NCBI GenBank assembly: GCA_004005435.1
Contig: RZWH01000002.1
Coordinates: 620,001 to 684,000 of the forward strand
Source of the DNA: Rhodobacteraceae bacterium CCMM004
Lineage (GTDB): Bacteria > Pseudomonadota > Alphaproteobacteria > Rhodobacterales > Rhodobacteraceae
Length of the DNA: 64,000 bases
Reading direction: 5' to 3'
Below the pieces are notes generated by a model that was not told the origin of the DNA, searched no databases, and saw nothing but the letters and a program-made list of their open reading frames with translations. How positions within the stretch are numbered: position 1 is the stretch's first letter; the number at the start of each line of letters is the position of its first letter. A program made the translations under genes and the position numbers. Shown in pieces: positions 15,995-26,300 of the stretch.

Positions 15995-18331
15995 ATGACG
16001 ATCCGGCAAAGCATCGCCCAGCACGGCACCGAAATCTGCGTCGGCGCCTTCGGGCTGGCAAGCCTCGGGGCGGGTGCCGTGGCGGCGCCCGTTGCAGTCC
16101 TTGCAACGATGGGCGCGGAGCGGCTGGTGGAGTGCGACCGGGCCATCCTCGCCCGTGCGCGGCAAGGCATAGAAGCGCTGGAAGATCTCGGGCGGCTCGA
16201 TGACGGTGAGGCGCAGCGGGTGCGCGACATCCTGCGGTCGGGGACGATCACCCTGACCTTCACCCCCACCGAGATGCTGGCGCTGCGGGAGAGCCCGACG
16301 CTTCCCGCGGATCTGTCGCGCCGCCTGCTGCCGCCCGGGACGCTTGCGCACGAAACGGATGGGGTGCGCGAGGCGGTGCACATGGTCCTGACTACCGCCT
16401 TCGCCGCGCTGTTCCAGGCGGGCAGGCACAGGGAGGCCATCGCGTTCGAGGCCATGCTGACGGTGCTGGACCGGCAGCGGGCGCAGATCACCGGGTTCGA
16501 CGCCTTCATTGCCGACATGGCGCAACGCCACGGCGCGATGCTAGATGCCCTCGTCACGGCGGGAGAGGAGCGCTCGGTGCTCCTGACCGAGGTGTCCCGG
16601 CTCCGCGACGAGGCCCGGCGCGCAGAGGCGCGGGCGGAGGAACGCCACACCGAACTCTTAGAGCGGTTCGGCTCCTTCGAGAACGCCATCGACAGCCTCG
16701 CCCAAGCCAGCCGCGACCAGCTGGAGGCCATCGCGGCGCGGTTCGAGATCGCGGGGACCTACGACCTGTCCGACGCGGAGCTGCGGCAGGCGTTGGAGAA
16801 GCGGGCGGAGGACTGGCGGACGCTGCGGGACGAGGTGGAGGCGATCCCGGACGGGATGCTGCGGCTGTCGAACCTCAAGGCGGCGGCGCGGGACGCGGTG
16901 GCCAAGGGCGATCTGGACGAGGTGGAGACGCTCTTACAGCGGGTGCAGGAGGTCGAGCTGGAAGAGGCGGCGCGGACGGCAGAACTCCGCGCCGACAACG
17001 CGCTCCTGCGCGGCCGGGTGGACCAGGCCGCGGTCCTGCTCGCCGCCGCGGCCGACAGCTTCGCCGGGATCGACCCGCTCGAACCGGCCCGGCGCCGCAT
17101 CCTGCACTACGCCGAGACGTTGGGAGTCCACGGTCTGCGCTACGGCGGCACCGGACTTGCGCGCAGCCACGACCTGTTGGCGCCGGTGCTGACCGACCGC
17201 CTGCGCGCCGCCGACGACTGGCTCTGGGCCGCCGGGATGAACGCGCGCGCCGTCGCGCTCAGGAATCAGGGCACCCGCACCGGCGGGCCGGGGGGCGCCG
17301 CGCTGCTGGCCGAGGCGGTCGCGGCCTATCGCGCCGCCCTCGACGTCCGCACCCGCGACGCCCACCCGGTGGACTGGGCCGGGACCCAGAACAACCTCGG
17401 CAATGCGCTCAGCGACCAGGGCACCCGCACCGGCGGGCCGGAGGGCGCCGCCCTGCTGGCCGAGGCGGTGGCGGCCTGCCGCGCCGCCCTCGACGTCTAC
17501 ACCCGCGACGCCCACCCGGTGCAGTGGGCCACGACGCAGAACAACCTCGGCATCGCGCTACGGAACCAGGGCACCCGAACCGGCGGGCCGGAGGGCGCCG
17601 CGCTGCTGGCCGAGGCGGTGGCGGCCTTCCGCGCCGCCCTCGACGTCCGCACCCGCGACGCCCACCCGGTGGACTGGGCCATGACCCAGACCAACCTCGG
17701 CAATGCGCTCGCGGACCAAGGCACCCGAACCGGCGGGCCGGAGGGCGCCGCGCTGCTGGCCGAGGCGGTGGCGGCCTTCCGCGCCGCCCTCGAGGTCCGA
17801 ACCCGCGACGCCCACCCGGTGGACTGGGCCGCGACCCAGAACAACCTCGGCATCGCGCTCGCGGACCAGGGCACCCGCACCGGCGGGCCGCAGGGCGCCG
17901 CCCTGCTGGCCGAGGCGGTGACGGCCTACCGCGCCGCCCTCGACGTCACCACCCGCGACGCCCACCCGGTGGACTGGGCCGTGACCCAGAACAACCTCGG
18001 CGCCGCGCTCCAGGAGCAGGGCACCCGCACCGGCGGGCCGGAGGGCGCCGCCCTGCTGGCCGAGGCGGTGGCGGCCTACCGCGCCGCCCTCGACGTCCGC
18101 ACCCGCGACGCCCACCCGGTGGACTGGGCGATGACGCGGGAGAACCTGGCGATCGCGGAGGTGGCGCGGGCGCAACACGACACCTGCGACGACCCGCGAG
18201 GGCGGCTGGAGTCCGCGCTGGCGCATGTGCAGGCGGCGCTGGAGGTCTATGACCCGGTGCACATGCCTTACGACCACGGGACAGCGACCCGCCTCAGGGA
18301 TCGCATCCGCGCGGCGCTGGACGCGCTCTGA
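15995..18331 (+). CDS. Large TPR protein with hydrophobic N-terminus and six 50-residue repeats
   Basis: 778 residues. Residues about 15-42 form a Gly/Ala-rich hydrophobic segment (GAFGLASLGAGAVAAP). A helical region follows, then a coiled coil with EARRAEARAEERHTELLERF near 200-230. A module near 245-310 reads AIAARFEIAGTYDLSDAELRQ followed by LEKRAEDWRTLRDEVEAI. The C-terminal half is a TPR array whose core NNLG.AL..QGTRTGGPEG repeats every 50 residues, six times. Similar module-plus-TPR architectures occur in bacterial signalling or immunity-associated proteins, but I cannot assign a function. No signal peptide or enzyme motif. It seems to be a single-gene unit. Confidence 0.78.
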   Translation: MTIRQSIAQHGTEICVGAFGLASLGAGAVAAPVAVLATMGAERLVECDRAILARARQGIEALEDLGRLDDGEAQRVRDILRSGTITLTFTPTEMLALRESPTLPADLSRRLLPPGTLAHETDGVREAVHMVLTTAFAALFQAGRHREAIAFEAMLTVLDRQRAQITGFDAFIADMAQRHGAMLDALVTAGEERSVLLTEVSRLRDEARRAEARAEERHTELLERFGSFENAIDSLAQASRDQLEAIAARFEIAGTYDLSDAELRQALEKRAEDWRTLRDEVEAIPDGMLRLSNLKAAARDAVAKGDLDEVETLLQRVQEVELEEAARTAELRADNALLRGRVDQAAVLLAAAADSFAGIDPLEPARRRILHYAETLGVHGLRYGGTGLARSHDLLAPVLTDRLRAADDWLWAAGMNARAVALRNQGTRTGGPGGAALLAEAVAAYRAALDVRTRDAHPVDWAGTQNNLGNALSDQGTRTGGPEGAALLAEAVAACRAALDVYTRDAHPVQWATTQNNLGIALRNQGTRTGGPEGAALLAEAVAAFRAALDVRTRDAHPVDWAMTQTNLGNALADQGTRTGGPEGAALLAEAVAAFRAALEVRTRDAHPVDWAATQNNLGIALADQGTRTGGPQGAALLAEAVTAYRAALDVTTRDAHPVDWAVTQNNLGAALQEQGTRTGGPEGAALLAEAVAAYRAALDVRTRDAHPVDWAMTRENLAIAEVARAQHDTCDDPRGRLESALAHVQAALEVYDPVHMPYDHGTATRLRDRIRAALDAL
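17251..18150 (+). repeat. Six in-frame 150-bp tandem repeats
   Basis: Equivalent positions recur at 17251, 17401, 17551, 17701, 17851 and 18001, exactly 150 bp apart. The units are nearly identical at the DNA level, including silent positions, which implies recent duplication or gene conversion. Each encodes one 50-residue TPR unit. Confidence 0.92.
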
Positions 18332-18355
18332 GCGACCCGCCCGCGCGCGAACGGG

Positions 18356-18499
18356 TCAGTCGTCGTCCTCTTCGCCCTCGGCCTCTTCGCCGCCCTCGAC
18401 CTCTTCGGCGATGGCGCCGGCCTCGTCGCCGCCCTCTCCCTCGTCTTCGTTGCAGGCGGCGAGCAGGGTCAGCAGGACCAGGGGCAGGACGCGGATCAT
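18356..18499 (-). CDS. Small acidic lipoprotein
   Basis: 47 residues from ATG 18499, preceded by AAGGAA. The signal IRVLPLVLLTLLAAC ends in a lipobox Cys at residue 16. The mature part is almost entirely Asp, Glu, Gly and Ala, ending in DDD. No family recognised. Such short acidic lipoproteins are easily missed, but the lipobox and ribosome site support a real gene. Confidence 0.62.
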   Translation of the reverse strand: MIRVLPLVLLTLLAACNEDEGEGGDEAGAIAEEVEGGEEAEGEEDDD

Positions 18500-18668
18500 C
18501 GGACGGTTCCTTCGGTGAATGGGGGCCTCGGCGGCGGAACCCGCAGCGCCCGCGCCGGTTCCCCCCTGCCGGCGGGCTGCTGCCATCCGCCGCATCGGGG
18601 GCTTGCCTCGCCCGCTCAGGTCGCTAGACAGGCGCGATCCCGAACCGCCCCCCGCCCGGAGGCCTGCG

Positions 18669-19163
18669 ATGTCCTATTACGAATACCAGGTGGTGCCCGC
18701 CCCCAAGAAGCCCGCCCGCCAAAAGGGGGTGAAGGGGACCGATGCGCGCTTTGCCCTGGCGCTGGCCGAGGCGATCAACGCCCAGGCCGCCGAGGGGTGG
18801 GAGTATCAGCGCTCCGAAAGCCTGCCCTGCGAGGCGCGCGGCGGGCTCCTGGGCTCCAAGATGGTGACGACGACGCAGACGGTGCTGGTGTTCCGCCGGT
18901 GGATCGAGACCGAGGCCGAAAGCTACGACTACGCCGTCCAGACGGTGCCGCGCGACACTGCGCCGACGCCCGAGGAACTGGCTGCCGACCTGCCGCCCGA
19001 GGCGGCCGCCCCGGCGCCCGTCGCTGCCCCGGTCGCCACGCCCATGCCGGCGCCGCAGCCGCCGTCGCCCGCCCCGGCCCCCGCGGCCGAGCGCCCCCGC
19101 CTCGGCCCCGCGCGCGAGAGCGACGGCAGCATCCACCGCTTTCCCGGCGCCGAGCGGAGCTGA
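18669..19163 (+). CDS. DUF4177-like protein with Pro/Ala-rich tail
   Basis: 164 residues. The N-terminal 80 residues resemble the DUF4177 fold: YYEYQVVPAPKK, then LAEAINAQAAEGWEYQRSES and a strand VLVFRRW. The remainder is an Ala/Pro-rich linker ending in RESDGSIHRFPGAERS. Cytoplasmic, no signal peptide. Function unknown. Confidence 0.75.
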   Translation: MSYYEYQVVPAPKKPARQKGVKGTDARFALALAEAINAQAAEGWEYQRSESLPCEARGGLLGSKMVTTTQTVLVFRRWIETEAESYDYAVQTVPRDTAPTPEELAADLPPEAAAPAPVAAPVATPMPAPQPPSPAPAPAAERPRLGPARESDGSIHRFPGAERS

Positions 19164-19169
19164 CGCGCC

Positions 19170-19427
19170 TCAGGTGCCGATGTCGAGCGCCAGGGCGTGG
19201 ATCCGGCCGACCAGGTCGTCGCCCAGCGCCTTGTGCACTGCGCGGTGCCGGGCGACCCGGCTGAGCCCGTCGAAGGCCGAGGACCGGATCAACACGTTGA
19301 AATGGCTCTCGCCCCCTTCGCGATAGCCGGAATGGCCGCGATGCGCCTCGCTGTCGTCCACCACTTCGAGGCGATGGGGGTCGAAGGCGGCGTCGAGCCG
19401 CCGGCGGATTTCCTCGGTCACAGCCAT
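19170..19427 (-). CDS. bolA: BolA family protein
   Basis: 85 residues. BolA proteins bind monothiol glutaredoxins and [2Fe-2S] clusters and influence iron handling and envelope stress. The family pattern is present: EEIRRRLDAAFDPHRLEVVD, DSEAHRGHSGYREGGESHF (conserved His and class II fold), SRVARHRAVHKALGD and HALALDIG at the end. It diverges from the DnaJ-type gene, a neighbour pair that I also associate with Rhodobacterales. Confidence 0.93.
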   Translation of the reverse strand: MAVTEEIRRRLDAAFDPHRLEVVDDSEAHRGHSGYREGGESHFNVLIRSSAFDGLSRVARHRAVHKALGDDLVGRIHALALDIGT

Positions 19428-19503
19428 ATCGGTGCAATTCTCCCCTTCCCCTTCGCATCCAACCCCTTAAACTCTCTGGTCCGAGTCGAAAAGGAGCCAA
19501 GAG

Positions 19504-20139
19504 ATGCCGAAACGCGATCCCTTTGGATTCGACATAAGGGTCTCTTCGGCCAAGAAGAAGAACCCGCGCGGCAAGCGTGGCATGTCTGGCGCCTTTGAGA
19601 CGTCGACCCGGGTGTGCGAACACCCAGGCTGCGAAGAGGCTGGGCAGTATCGGGCGCCGAAATCGCCCGACCACCTCGACGAGTATCTGTGGTTCTGCAA
19701 GGATCACGTGCGCGAATACAATCTCAAATGGAACTTCTTCAACGGCACCACCGAGGAGGAGTTCGAGGACCAGATCGCCAAAGACCGCGTCTGGGGCCGC
19801 GAGACCAAGCCGTTCGGGCGCAAATCCGACGAGCAGCGCGCGTGGGAGCGGCTGGGCGTGGACGACCCGCATCAGGTGCTGGGCGAGAACGCCACCCGCA
19901 ACCCCGGGCGCCGCGCCGCGGGGGGCGGCCGCCGCCTGCCGCCGACCGAACGCCGCGCGCTCGACATCCTCGACGCCAAGGACACGTGGTCCAAGGCCGA
20001 GATCCGCAAGGCCTATAAGGCGCTGATCAAGGTGCTGCATCCCGACATGAACGGCGGCGACCGGGGCCACGAGGAGCAGCTGTCCGAGGTCGTGTGGGCC
20101 TGGGACCAGATCAAGGACAGCCGCAACTTTCAGGGTTGA
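19504..20139 (+). CDS. DnaJ-domain protein with Cys/His knuckle
   Basis: 211 residues, J domain at the C-terminus: TWSKAEIRKAYKALIKVLHPD with the HPD triad near 179-181. That order (J domain last) differs from classical DnaJ. The N-terminal half has CEHPGC and, 30 residues later, FCKDH, a possible zinc-binding knuckle. The protein probably recruits DnaK for a specific client. The start is supported by AAAAGGAG upstream. It shares a 76-bp promoter region with bolA. Confidence 0.86.
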   Translation: MPKRDPFGFDIRVSSAKKKNPRGKRGMSGAFETSTRVCEHPGCEEAGQYRAPKSPDHLDEYLWFCKDHVREYNLKWNFFNGTTEEEFEDQIAKDRVWGRETKPFGRKSDEQRAWERLGVDDPHQVLGENATRNPGRRAAGGGRRLPPTERRALDILDAKDTWSKAEIRKAYKALIKVLHPDMNGGDRGHEEQLSEVVWAWDQIKDSRNFQG

Positions 20140-20188
20140 GACGACACGCCGCGGCACCGGACGGTTGAGCCGCGCAGCCCGCTGACCC

Positions 20189-20854
20189 ATGATGGGTCCG
20201 AGGCGTAGTTCGCGCCGACCCGGGACCCGGCCCTTGGACGACCCGACGACGCCACGGTCCACCGCAACCACGGGCGCGATCGCTGCGGCCTTGAACGCGG
20301 CGATCTCGGTGGCCATGGCCGGCGTCGCAATGCTGTGGATCGGGCCCGAGGCGATGCGCGGCTCCGATGCGATGGCCGAGCTGGCGCGCACCGTTCCCGC
20401 CCCCATCGTCGTGCAGGACATGCTCAAGATCGCCAGCGCCGCGGTGTCGCTGGCGCTGATCCTGGCGCTCGCGCTGGTGCTGGCCCCGGCGCCCGACGCG
20501 CCGGTCCGCGCCACGGTGATCGTGGGTCTGGCGGCGGAGACGGCGCTCTTGGCCAACGCCGCGCTGAGCCTCGCCGCCGTGGTCGGCGCCGCACCCGCGG
20601 GGATGGACGAGTGGATGCTGACGACCGCCATCGCGGCGCTCGTCGTCGGCGGAGCCTGGCTGATCCTGGTCAACGTCCTGGCATGGCGGCGCCGACGCCT
20701 GCCCACGGCGCTCTGCCTCTGCGGCCTCCTGGCGGGCGCCGCCGCGCTGGCTGTGCCTTTGAGCCCGCTGGCAGGCTTCGCGAGCCTGGTCCTGGGCGTG
20801 ATCTGGTCGGCGAGCCTGGCGGGCGTCCTCTGGTCGCACCGCGCCGCGCCCTGA
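20189..20854 (+). CDS. Hypothetical multi-pass membrane protein
   Basis: 221 residues with about five or six hydrophobic segments (for example AALNAAISVAMAGVAMLWIG, ALILALALVLAPAP, TTAIAALVVGGAWLILVNVL). No family recognised. The arginine- and proline-rich first 30 residues are doubtful and the true start may be internal. The opposite strand carries an open frame here, but its arginine/glutamine-rich product looks like a shadow. Confidence 0.55.
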   Translation: MMGPRRSSRRPGTRPLDDPTTPRSTATTGAIAAALNAAISVAMAGVAMLWIGPEAMRGSDAMAELARTVPAPIVVQDMLKIASAAVSLALILALALVLAPAPDAPVRATVIVGLAAETALLANAALSLAAVVGAAPAGMDEWMLTTAIAALVVGGAWLILVNVLAWRRRRLPTALCLCGLLAGAAALAVPLSPLAGFASLVLGVIWSASLAGVLWSHRAAP

Positions 20855-21093
20855 GATTTGTCAACGAGCGGGCCCGGCTGTCGGCGATGATGGCCGCGCC
20901 GCCGCGTCCGGGTGCAGCCGGGGCCGCCCCCAAGGGGGAGGTCACGTCCGGCGGCGGCCCCCGCCGGTGCCGTGCCCGTTTCCGTTCCCCGACGGGATCC
21001 AGGGCCGGCGCCGGCGGCCCACACCCTCCGGGGGCCGTTGTCGCCCGCGCGGCGATCCGCTAGGCCATGTCACAGCACACCCGGAGGGATCCT

Positions 21094-22383
21094 ATGAGCG
21101 ACCAGACCTACGGCTTCGACACCCTGCAAATCCACGCAGGCGCCAAGCCCGACCCGGCCACCGGCGCCCGCCAGACGCCGATCTACCAGACCACCGCCTA
21201 TGTCTTCCGCGACGCCGATCATGCCGCGGCGCTGTTCAACCTGCAGGAGGTGGGGTTCATCTATTCCCGCCTCACGAACCCCACCGTCGCCGTTCTGCAG
21301 GAACGCATCGCGACGCTGGAGGGCGGGGTCGGCGCGGTCTGCTGCTCGTCGGGCCATGCGGCACAGATCATGGCGCTGTTTCCGCTGATGCAGCCGGGCT
21401 GCAACGTCGTCGCGTCGACCCGGCTCTACGGCGGCACGGTCACGCAGTTCACCCAGACGATCAAGCGCTTCGGCTGGTCGGCCAAGTTCGTGGACTTCGA
21501 CGACCTCGACGCGGTGCGCGACGCCATCGACGACGACACCCGCGCGGTCTTTGGCGAGGCCATCGCCAATCCCGGCGGCTATATCATGGACGTGCGCGCG
21601 GTGGCCGACATCGCCGACGCGGCCGGGATCCCGCTGATCATCGACAACACCTCGGCCACCCCCTATCTGCACCGCCCGATCGAGCACGGCGCGAGCCTGG
21701 TGGTGCATTCGACCACCAAGTATCTGACCGGCAACGGCACCGTCACCGGCGGCTGCGTGGTCGATGCGGGCACCTTCGACTGGTCCGCCTCGGGCAAGTT
21801 CCCCTCGCTCAGCGACCCCGAGCCGGCCTATCACGGGCTCAAGTTCCACGAGACCTTCGGGCCGCTGGCCTACACGTTCCACGGCATCGCCATCGGTCTG
21901 CGCGACCTCGGGATGACCATGAACCCGCAGGCGGCGCATTACACGCTGATGGGGATCGAGACCCTGTCGTTGCGCATGGAGCGCCATGTCGAGAACGCGG
22001 TGAAGGTCGCCAAGTGGCTGGAGGCGGACCCGCGCGTCGACTACGTGACCTATGCCGGGCTCGAGTCCTCGCCCTATTACGAGCGGTCCAAGACGGTGTG
22101 CCCGCGGGGTGCCGGGGCGCTGTTCACCTTCGCCGTCAAGGGCGGCTACGAGGCGTGCGTCAAGCTGATCGATGCGGTCGAGATCTTCAGCCACGTGGCG
22201 AACCTGGGCGACACCCGGTCGCTGATCATCCACTCGGCCTCGACCACGCACCGCCAGCTCGACGAGAACCAGCAGCGCGCCGCCGGGGCTGCGCCCGAGG
22301 TGGTGCGGGTGTCCATCGGGATCGAGGACGCCGACGACCTGATTGCCGATCTGGATCAGGCGCTGGCCAAGGCCACGGCCTGA
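21094..22383 (+). CDS. metY: O-acetylhomoserine sulfhydrylase (aminocarboxypropyltransferase)
   Basis: 429 residues, PLP-dependent Cys/Met metabolism family. Start ATG 21094 has GGAGGG upstream. Motifs: YGFDTLQIHAGAKPDPATGA at the N-terminus, YSRLTNPTV, SGHAAQIMAL, IIDNTSATPYLHRPIEHGA and the PLP-lysine motif STTKYLTGNG (K209). The enzyme makes homocysteine from O-acetylhomoserine and sulfide. A bidirectional hairpin follows at 22392. Confidence 0.93.
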   Translation: MSDQTYGFDTLQIHAGAKPDPATGARQTPIYQTTAYVFRDADHAAALFNLQEVGFIYSRLTNPTVAVLQERIATLEGGVGAVCCSSGHAAQIMALFPLMQPGCNVVASTRLYGGTVTQFTQTIKRFGWSAKFVDFDDLDAVRDAIDDDTRAVFGEAIANPGGYIMDVRAVADIADAAGIPLIIDNTSATPYLHRPIEHGASLVVHSTTKYLTGNGTVTGGCVVDAGTFDWSASGKFPSLSDPEPAYHGLKFHETFGPLAYTFHGIAIGLRDLGMTMNPQAAHYTLMGIETLSLRMERHVENAVKVAKWLEADPRVDYVTYAGLESSPYYERSKTVCPRGAGALFTFAVKGGYEACVKLIDAVEIFSHVANLGDTRSLIIHSASTTHRQLDENQQRAAGAAPEVVRVSIGIEDADDLIADLDQALAKATA

Positions 22384-22391
22384 TCCCCGCG

Positions 22392-22414
22392 CGGCCCCGG
22401 TGCGCCCGGGGCCG
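22392..22414. terminator. Hairpin between convergent metY and SIMPL genes
   Basis: A 9-bp GC stem, CGGCCCCGG-TGCGC-CCGGGGCCG, lies in the 38-bp gap between two convergent genes. There is no U-run, but its place suits a bidirectional terminator. Confidence 0.6.
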
Positions 22415-22421
22415 TGACCGG

Positions 22422-23189
22422 TCAGGGGGTCAGGGTAAAGCGGATCGTCACCTGCGCCACGGTGGTCAGGCTGCCGGACGCCACGGGCACGGAGCGGTTG
22501 GCCGCCATCTCCAGCATCTCGTCGCGGGGGAAGGGGTCAGCCACCGCCCCGCCCTCCTGGATCGCCTGGACCGGGCCGAGGGTCAGGCCCGCGGCCGCCG
22601 CGATCTCGCGCGCCCGGGCGATGGCGTCGGCCACCGCCGCGGCGCGCGCCGCGCTCTCTGACCCCGAGGGGTCGAGGAGGCCGAACCCGACGCCGCCGAA
22701 GCGGTTGCCGCCCACCCCCACCGCCGCGTCCAGCACCTCGCCCAGCATGGCGAGGTCGAGGACCCGCACCGATAGATCGCTCTCGGCCACGTAGCCGGTG
22801 ATTCGCGGCATCCGCTCGCCGCCGCGTTCGTCGTCGCGGGCGAACTGGGGATAGAGGTTCAGGCCCTGGGTCTGGATGTCGTCGCCCGAGATCCCAGCGG
22901 CGTCGAGCGTGTCCAGCACCTCGGCCAGCGCGGTGCTCATCGCGTCGACCGCGGTGTCGGCGCTGACGGCGGTTTCGGCCACGCCGATCCGCACGGTGGC
23001 CATGTCCGGGCGCGACACGATTCGCCCCACACCGGTGACGGTGAGCGTGGCGGGCTCGGCGGCCACGGGCGCGATGGTCGCGATCTGGCGCTGGAACTGC
23101 GCCACAGCCCCGGGGCCGAGGGCATCGGGGGACAGCGCCGCCGCCGCCGACGGCATCAGCGCGACGAGGGGGATCAGCATTCTAAGCAT
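22422..23189 (-). CDS. SIMPL (DUF541) domain periplasmic protein
   Basis: 255 residues from ATG 23189 (GGAGG upstream). Signal peptide LRMLIPLVALMPSAAAA. The SIMPL domain begins with ATLTVTGVGRIVSRPDMATV and continues with GISGDDIQTQGLNLYPQF and ARAREIAAAAGLTLGPVQAI. Family members are periplasmic or membrane-associated, with reported roles in oxidative stress and signalling. Convergent with metY, divergent from the large protein at 23349. Confidence 0.87.
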   Translation of the reverse strand: MLRMLIPLVALMPSAAAALSPDALGPGAVAQFQRQIATIAPVAAEPATLTVTGVGRIVSRPDMATVRIGVAETAVSADTAVDAMSTALAEVLDTLDAAGISGDDIQTQGLNLYPQFARDDERGGERMPRITGYVAESDLSVRVLDLAMLGEVLDAAVGVGGNRFGGVGFGLLDPSGSESAARAAAVADAIARAREIAAAAGLTLGPVQAIQEGGAVADPFPRDEMLEMAANRSVPVASGSLTTVAQVTIRFTLTP

Positions 23190-23348
23190 GGGGGCTCCTC
23201 CGGGTGCATTGCGATTGCGACGGGATCCAACCACTTGACTGGCGCCGCGGCCAGCGGCAATACCCTTTCGTTCGGCGAAAAGCTGCTATCGGCGCATCCT
23301 GTCTGCCGAGGGGTGTGTCCCTCCTGCCAGCCGTGGTAGAGGACGGGT

Positions 23349-26300
23349 ATGACTACGACGCTTCTGCTCGATCTCACGCAAACCGAGGTGCGCCTGCTGC
23401 GCCGGGACAAAGGGCCGGACGCGGTCCTGGCCACGGCGGCGCTGGATGCCGAGGATTTCGACGCCGAGATCGCGGCGCTGCGGCAGGCCGCGCTGGACGC
23501 GGCGGGGCCCGGGTTCAAGTGCGCGGTGCGCATCCCGAACTCCGAAATCCTCTATACCGACATCGCCGCGGAGGACGGCGTCGCGCCCGACGAGATCGCC
23601 CGGCTGGTGCGGGCCAAGCTCGACGGGCTGACGCCCTATGACGTCGACGAGCTGCATTTCGTGTGGCGGCACCAGCGCAGCAGCGGACGCATCCACATCG
23701 CCGCAGTGGCGCGGCAGACCCTGGCCGAGGCCGAAGCCTTTGCCGTGGGTCACGAGCTGAACCCCAAGGCGTTGATCGCGCGAGCGGAATCGGCAGGGTT
23801 CCCGGGGCCTGTGCGGTTCGGCAAGACCGCCGTGCGGGGCGGGATCGACCACGCCGCGGCGCTGGCCAAGCTGGCGGCGCTGCGCGATGCGGCCGCGGCG
23901 ACGGCCGACGTGAGTCTCCCCCAGACCCCCGAGACGGCCGTGCCGCCCGGCGCGGTGGCCGTAGAGGCGGTCACGGGGGACGCCGCCCCGGCGCAGGACC
24001 TGGCCCCCGCGCCCGACCCGGTGTCCTCCGAGACCGACGCGGAAAAGGCGGCGCCCCCGGCCCCCGCCGCCGCGCCGGCAACCGACAAGCCCGCCGGAGC
24101 GACCGCGGCCAAGGCCGAAACCGCCGGCGCAAAGGAGGACGCCCCGGCAACCGCGGCCGCCGATGCCAAGGATGCCGGGACGCGCGACGCGAAGGGGGCG
24201 GGCGAGACTGCGGCCAAACCCGCGCCTGCGCCCGAGGCACCGCCCGCGGCCAAGGCACCTGCGGCCGAGACGGCGTCCAAGCCTCCGCCGGAGGCAAAGC
24301 CCGCGGCGAAGACGCCCGAGACCGCCTCCAAGTCGGCCGAGTCCAAGCCCGCGGACAAAGCGCCCGCGCCAAAGGCCGCGCCGCCCCAGACGCCTGCCGC
24401 GGCCGCGACGCCCGCCGAGCCCTCGCGCGCGACCGACACGCCCGCCATGCCCGTTGCGGCGGCGGGCAAGACGGCGTCGAACTCCGGCGGCGCCCCTGCC
24501 CCACGCCCGCCGTCCGAGCCGTCCGCCCCCGAAGGGCCCCAGGCGGCCCCCGCACCGAAGCCCCGCTTCGACCCCGTCGCCGCCGCCCGCGCCAATACCG
24601 GCGAGGCCGGCGCCGCGGCACGCCCCTCTCCCGGAGGCAAGCCCGAGGCTCCGCCGCCCGGCGAGCGCGACGCCCCGCAGCCCGCCGCCGGATCGCGCCG
24701 GGGGGCCGCCCCGGTGTCGTTCGCGTCGCGCCGGGCGTCTGAGCCCGCAGGCACTGAGGGCGGCGACCCCGGGCAGAGCCCCCTGTCGCGCATCGCCGCG
24801 CGGATCGCCATGCTGCCCGACGGCGGACGCGGCCCCGTGCCCGAGGCACCCGCCGCTTCCGGGACCGGCCCCGCCGCGCGCAAGGTGCCCGCTCCGGCTC
24901 CGACGGCCGCGCCCAAGGTGCAGCCGCCGCGCCGCAGCGGACCCGGCGGACCGGCCCCGGCAGGGCCCCGCCGCGGACCGGCCCGGCCGCCCGCCACCGG
25001 CAAACCGGCCGCCAAAGCACCGCCGCAGCCCAAGGTCGTGGCGCTGGCCCCCGCCGGGGCGGCCGCCGCGGCGTCGCTGACCCCGCCCACGCCTGCGCCC
25101 ACCCTGCCCAAGCCCGACACGGCCCCCGCGCCCCCCCGCAACGGCGCCCTGACCGAAGCCGAGGCGATGACCGTGTTCGGCGCCCGCCGCGAGGCCGGGT
25201 CGCGGGCGCGGCTGAGCCTCCTGCCCGTGGCCCTGGGCCTGGTCGTCGCGACGGTGCTGGCGATCGCGATCTGGTCGGCCTATTTCTTTCTCTCGCCGGA
25301 CCGCGAGGGCGCCCCCGAGGACGGCATCGCGCTGTTGGAGCCCGGCGCGCCGGTGGGCGAGGGCACCCCGCTCGACGATGGGGCCGAGGTGATCCCGCCC
25401 GCCCCCGGCGACCCCGAACCGGACCTGTCCCAGCCCGCCGAGCCCGAGACGGCGGCGGCGCCGGTGCCGCAGCCCGAAGCGCCGGTGGGCGAGGGCACGC
25501 CCGGACCGTCGACGGATACCGAGGTCGCCGCCCCGGCGATCCCCGACGCCGCGGGCACACCGCCCGCGGTCGGCACCGGCCCCGACGCCGCGCCGGGGCA
25601 GACGGTGGCCGCGCTCGACACCCCCGACACGCCCGACAGCCCGGCGCGGCCCGACACGCCGCCCGCCGGACCGGTGCTCGACCCCTTGCAGCGCGCCGCG
25701 CCGCCGGCCGACAGCGCCGCGCGCTACGCCGGGACCGGGGTGTGGGAAGTGGCGCCCGAGCCGCCGACCCTGCCCGCCAGCGACCGCCTGGACAACGTGC
25801 TGGCCCCCGCCGAGGCGGCCGATCCCACGCCCACACGCGCGGAGGCGCCTGCGCTCGCCGATCCCACGGCCCTGGCCGCGGTGCAACCGCCCGCCAGCCC
25901 ACTCCCGCCGCCGCCGCCCGGGACCGGCTTTGACCTCGGCGACGACGGGCTGGTGGTGGCGACGCCGGACGGCGCCCTGTCGCCCGAAGGCATCCGTGTG
26001 GTCGCCGGGGCGCCGCCGCGCCGCCCGCCCGCCACGCCGTCCCGCCCCGCAGGCGGCCCGCCCGCCGAGGTGGTCGAGGCCGCCCCCCGGGTCAGCGACG
26101 CCGGAGCGGGCGACCCGCGCCCGCGGCCCCGTCCCGGCAGCGTGGACGAAAGCCGCGCCGGCCCCGCCGAGGCGCCGGTCACCCTGCCCCAGGCGCCGGA
26201 CGCAGCGCCCCAGGCGCTGCCCCCTGCAGATACCCGCCTGGCGGGGCTCAGGCCCTCGTCGCGGCCCGAGGATTTTGCCACCCGCTTCGTCCAGGCTCTG

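Noticed and set aside
17251-18150. Regular 150-bp repeats as a CRISPR array
   Set aside because: The repeats are contiguous and coding, with no unique spacers.
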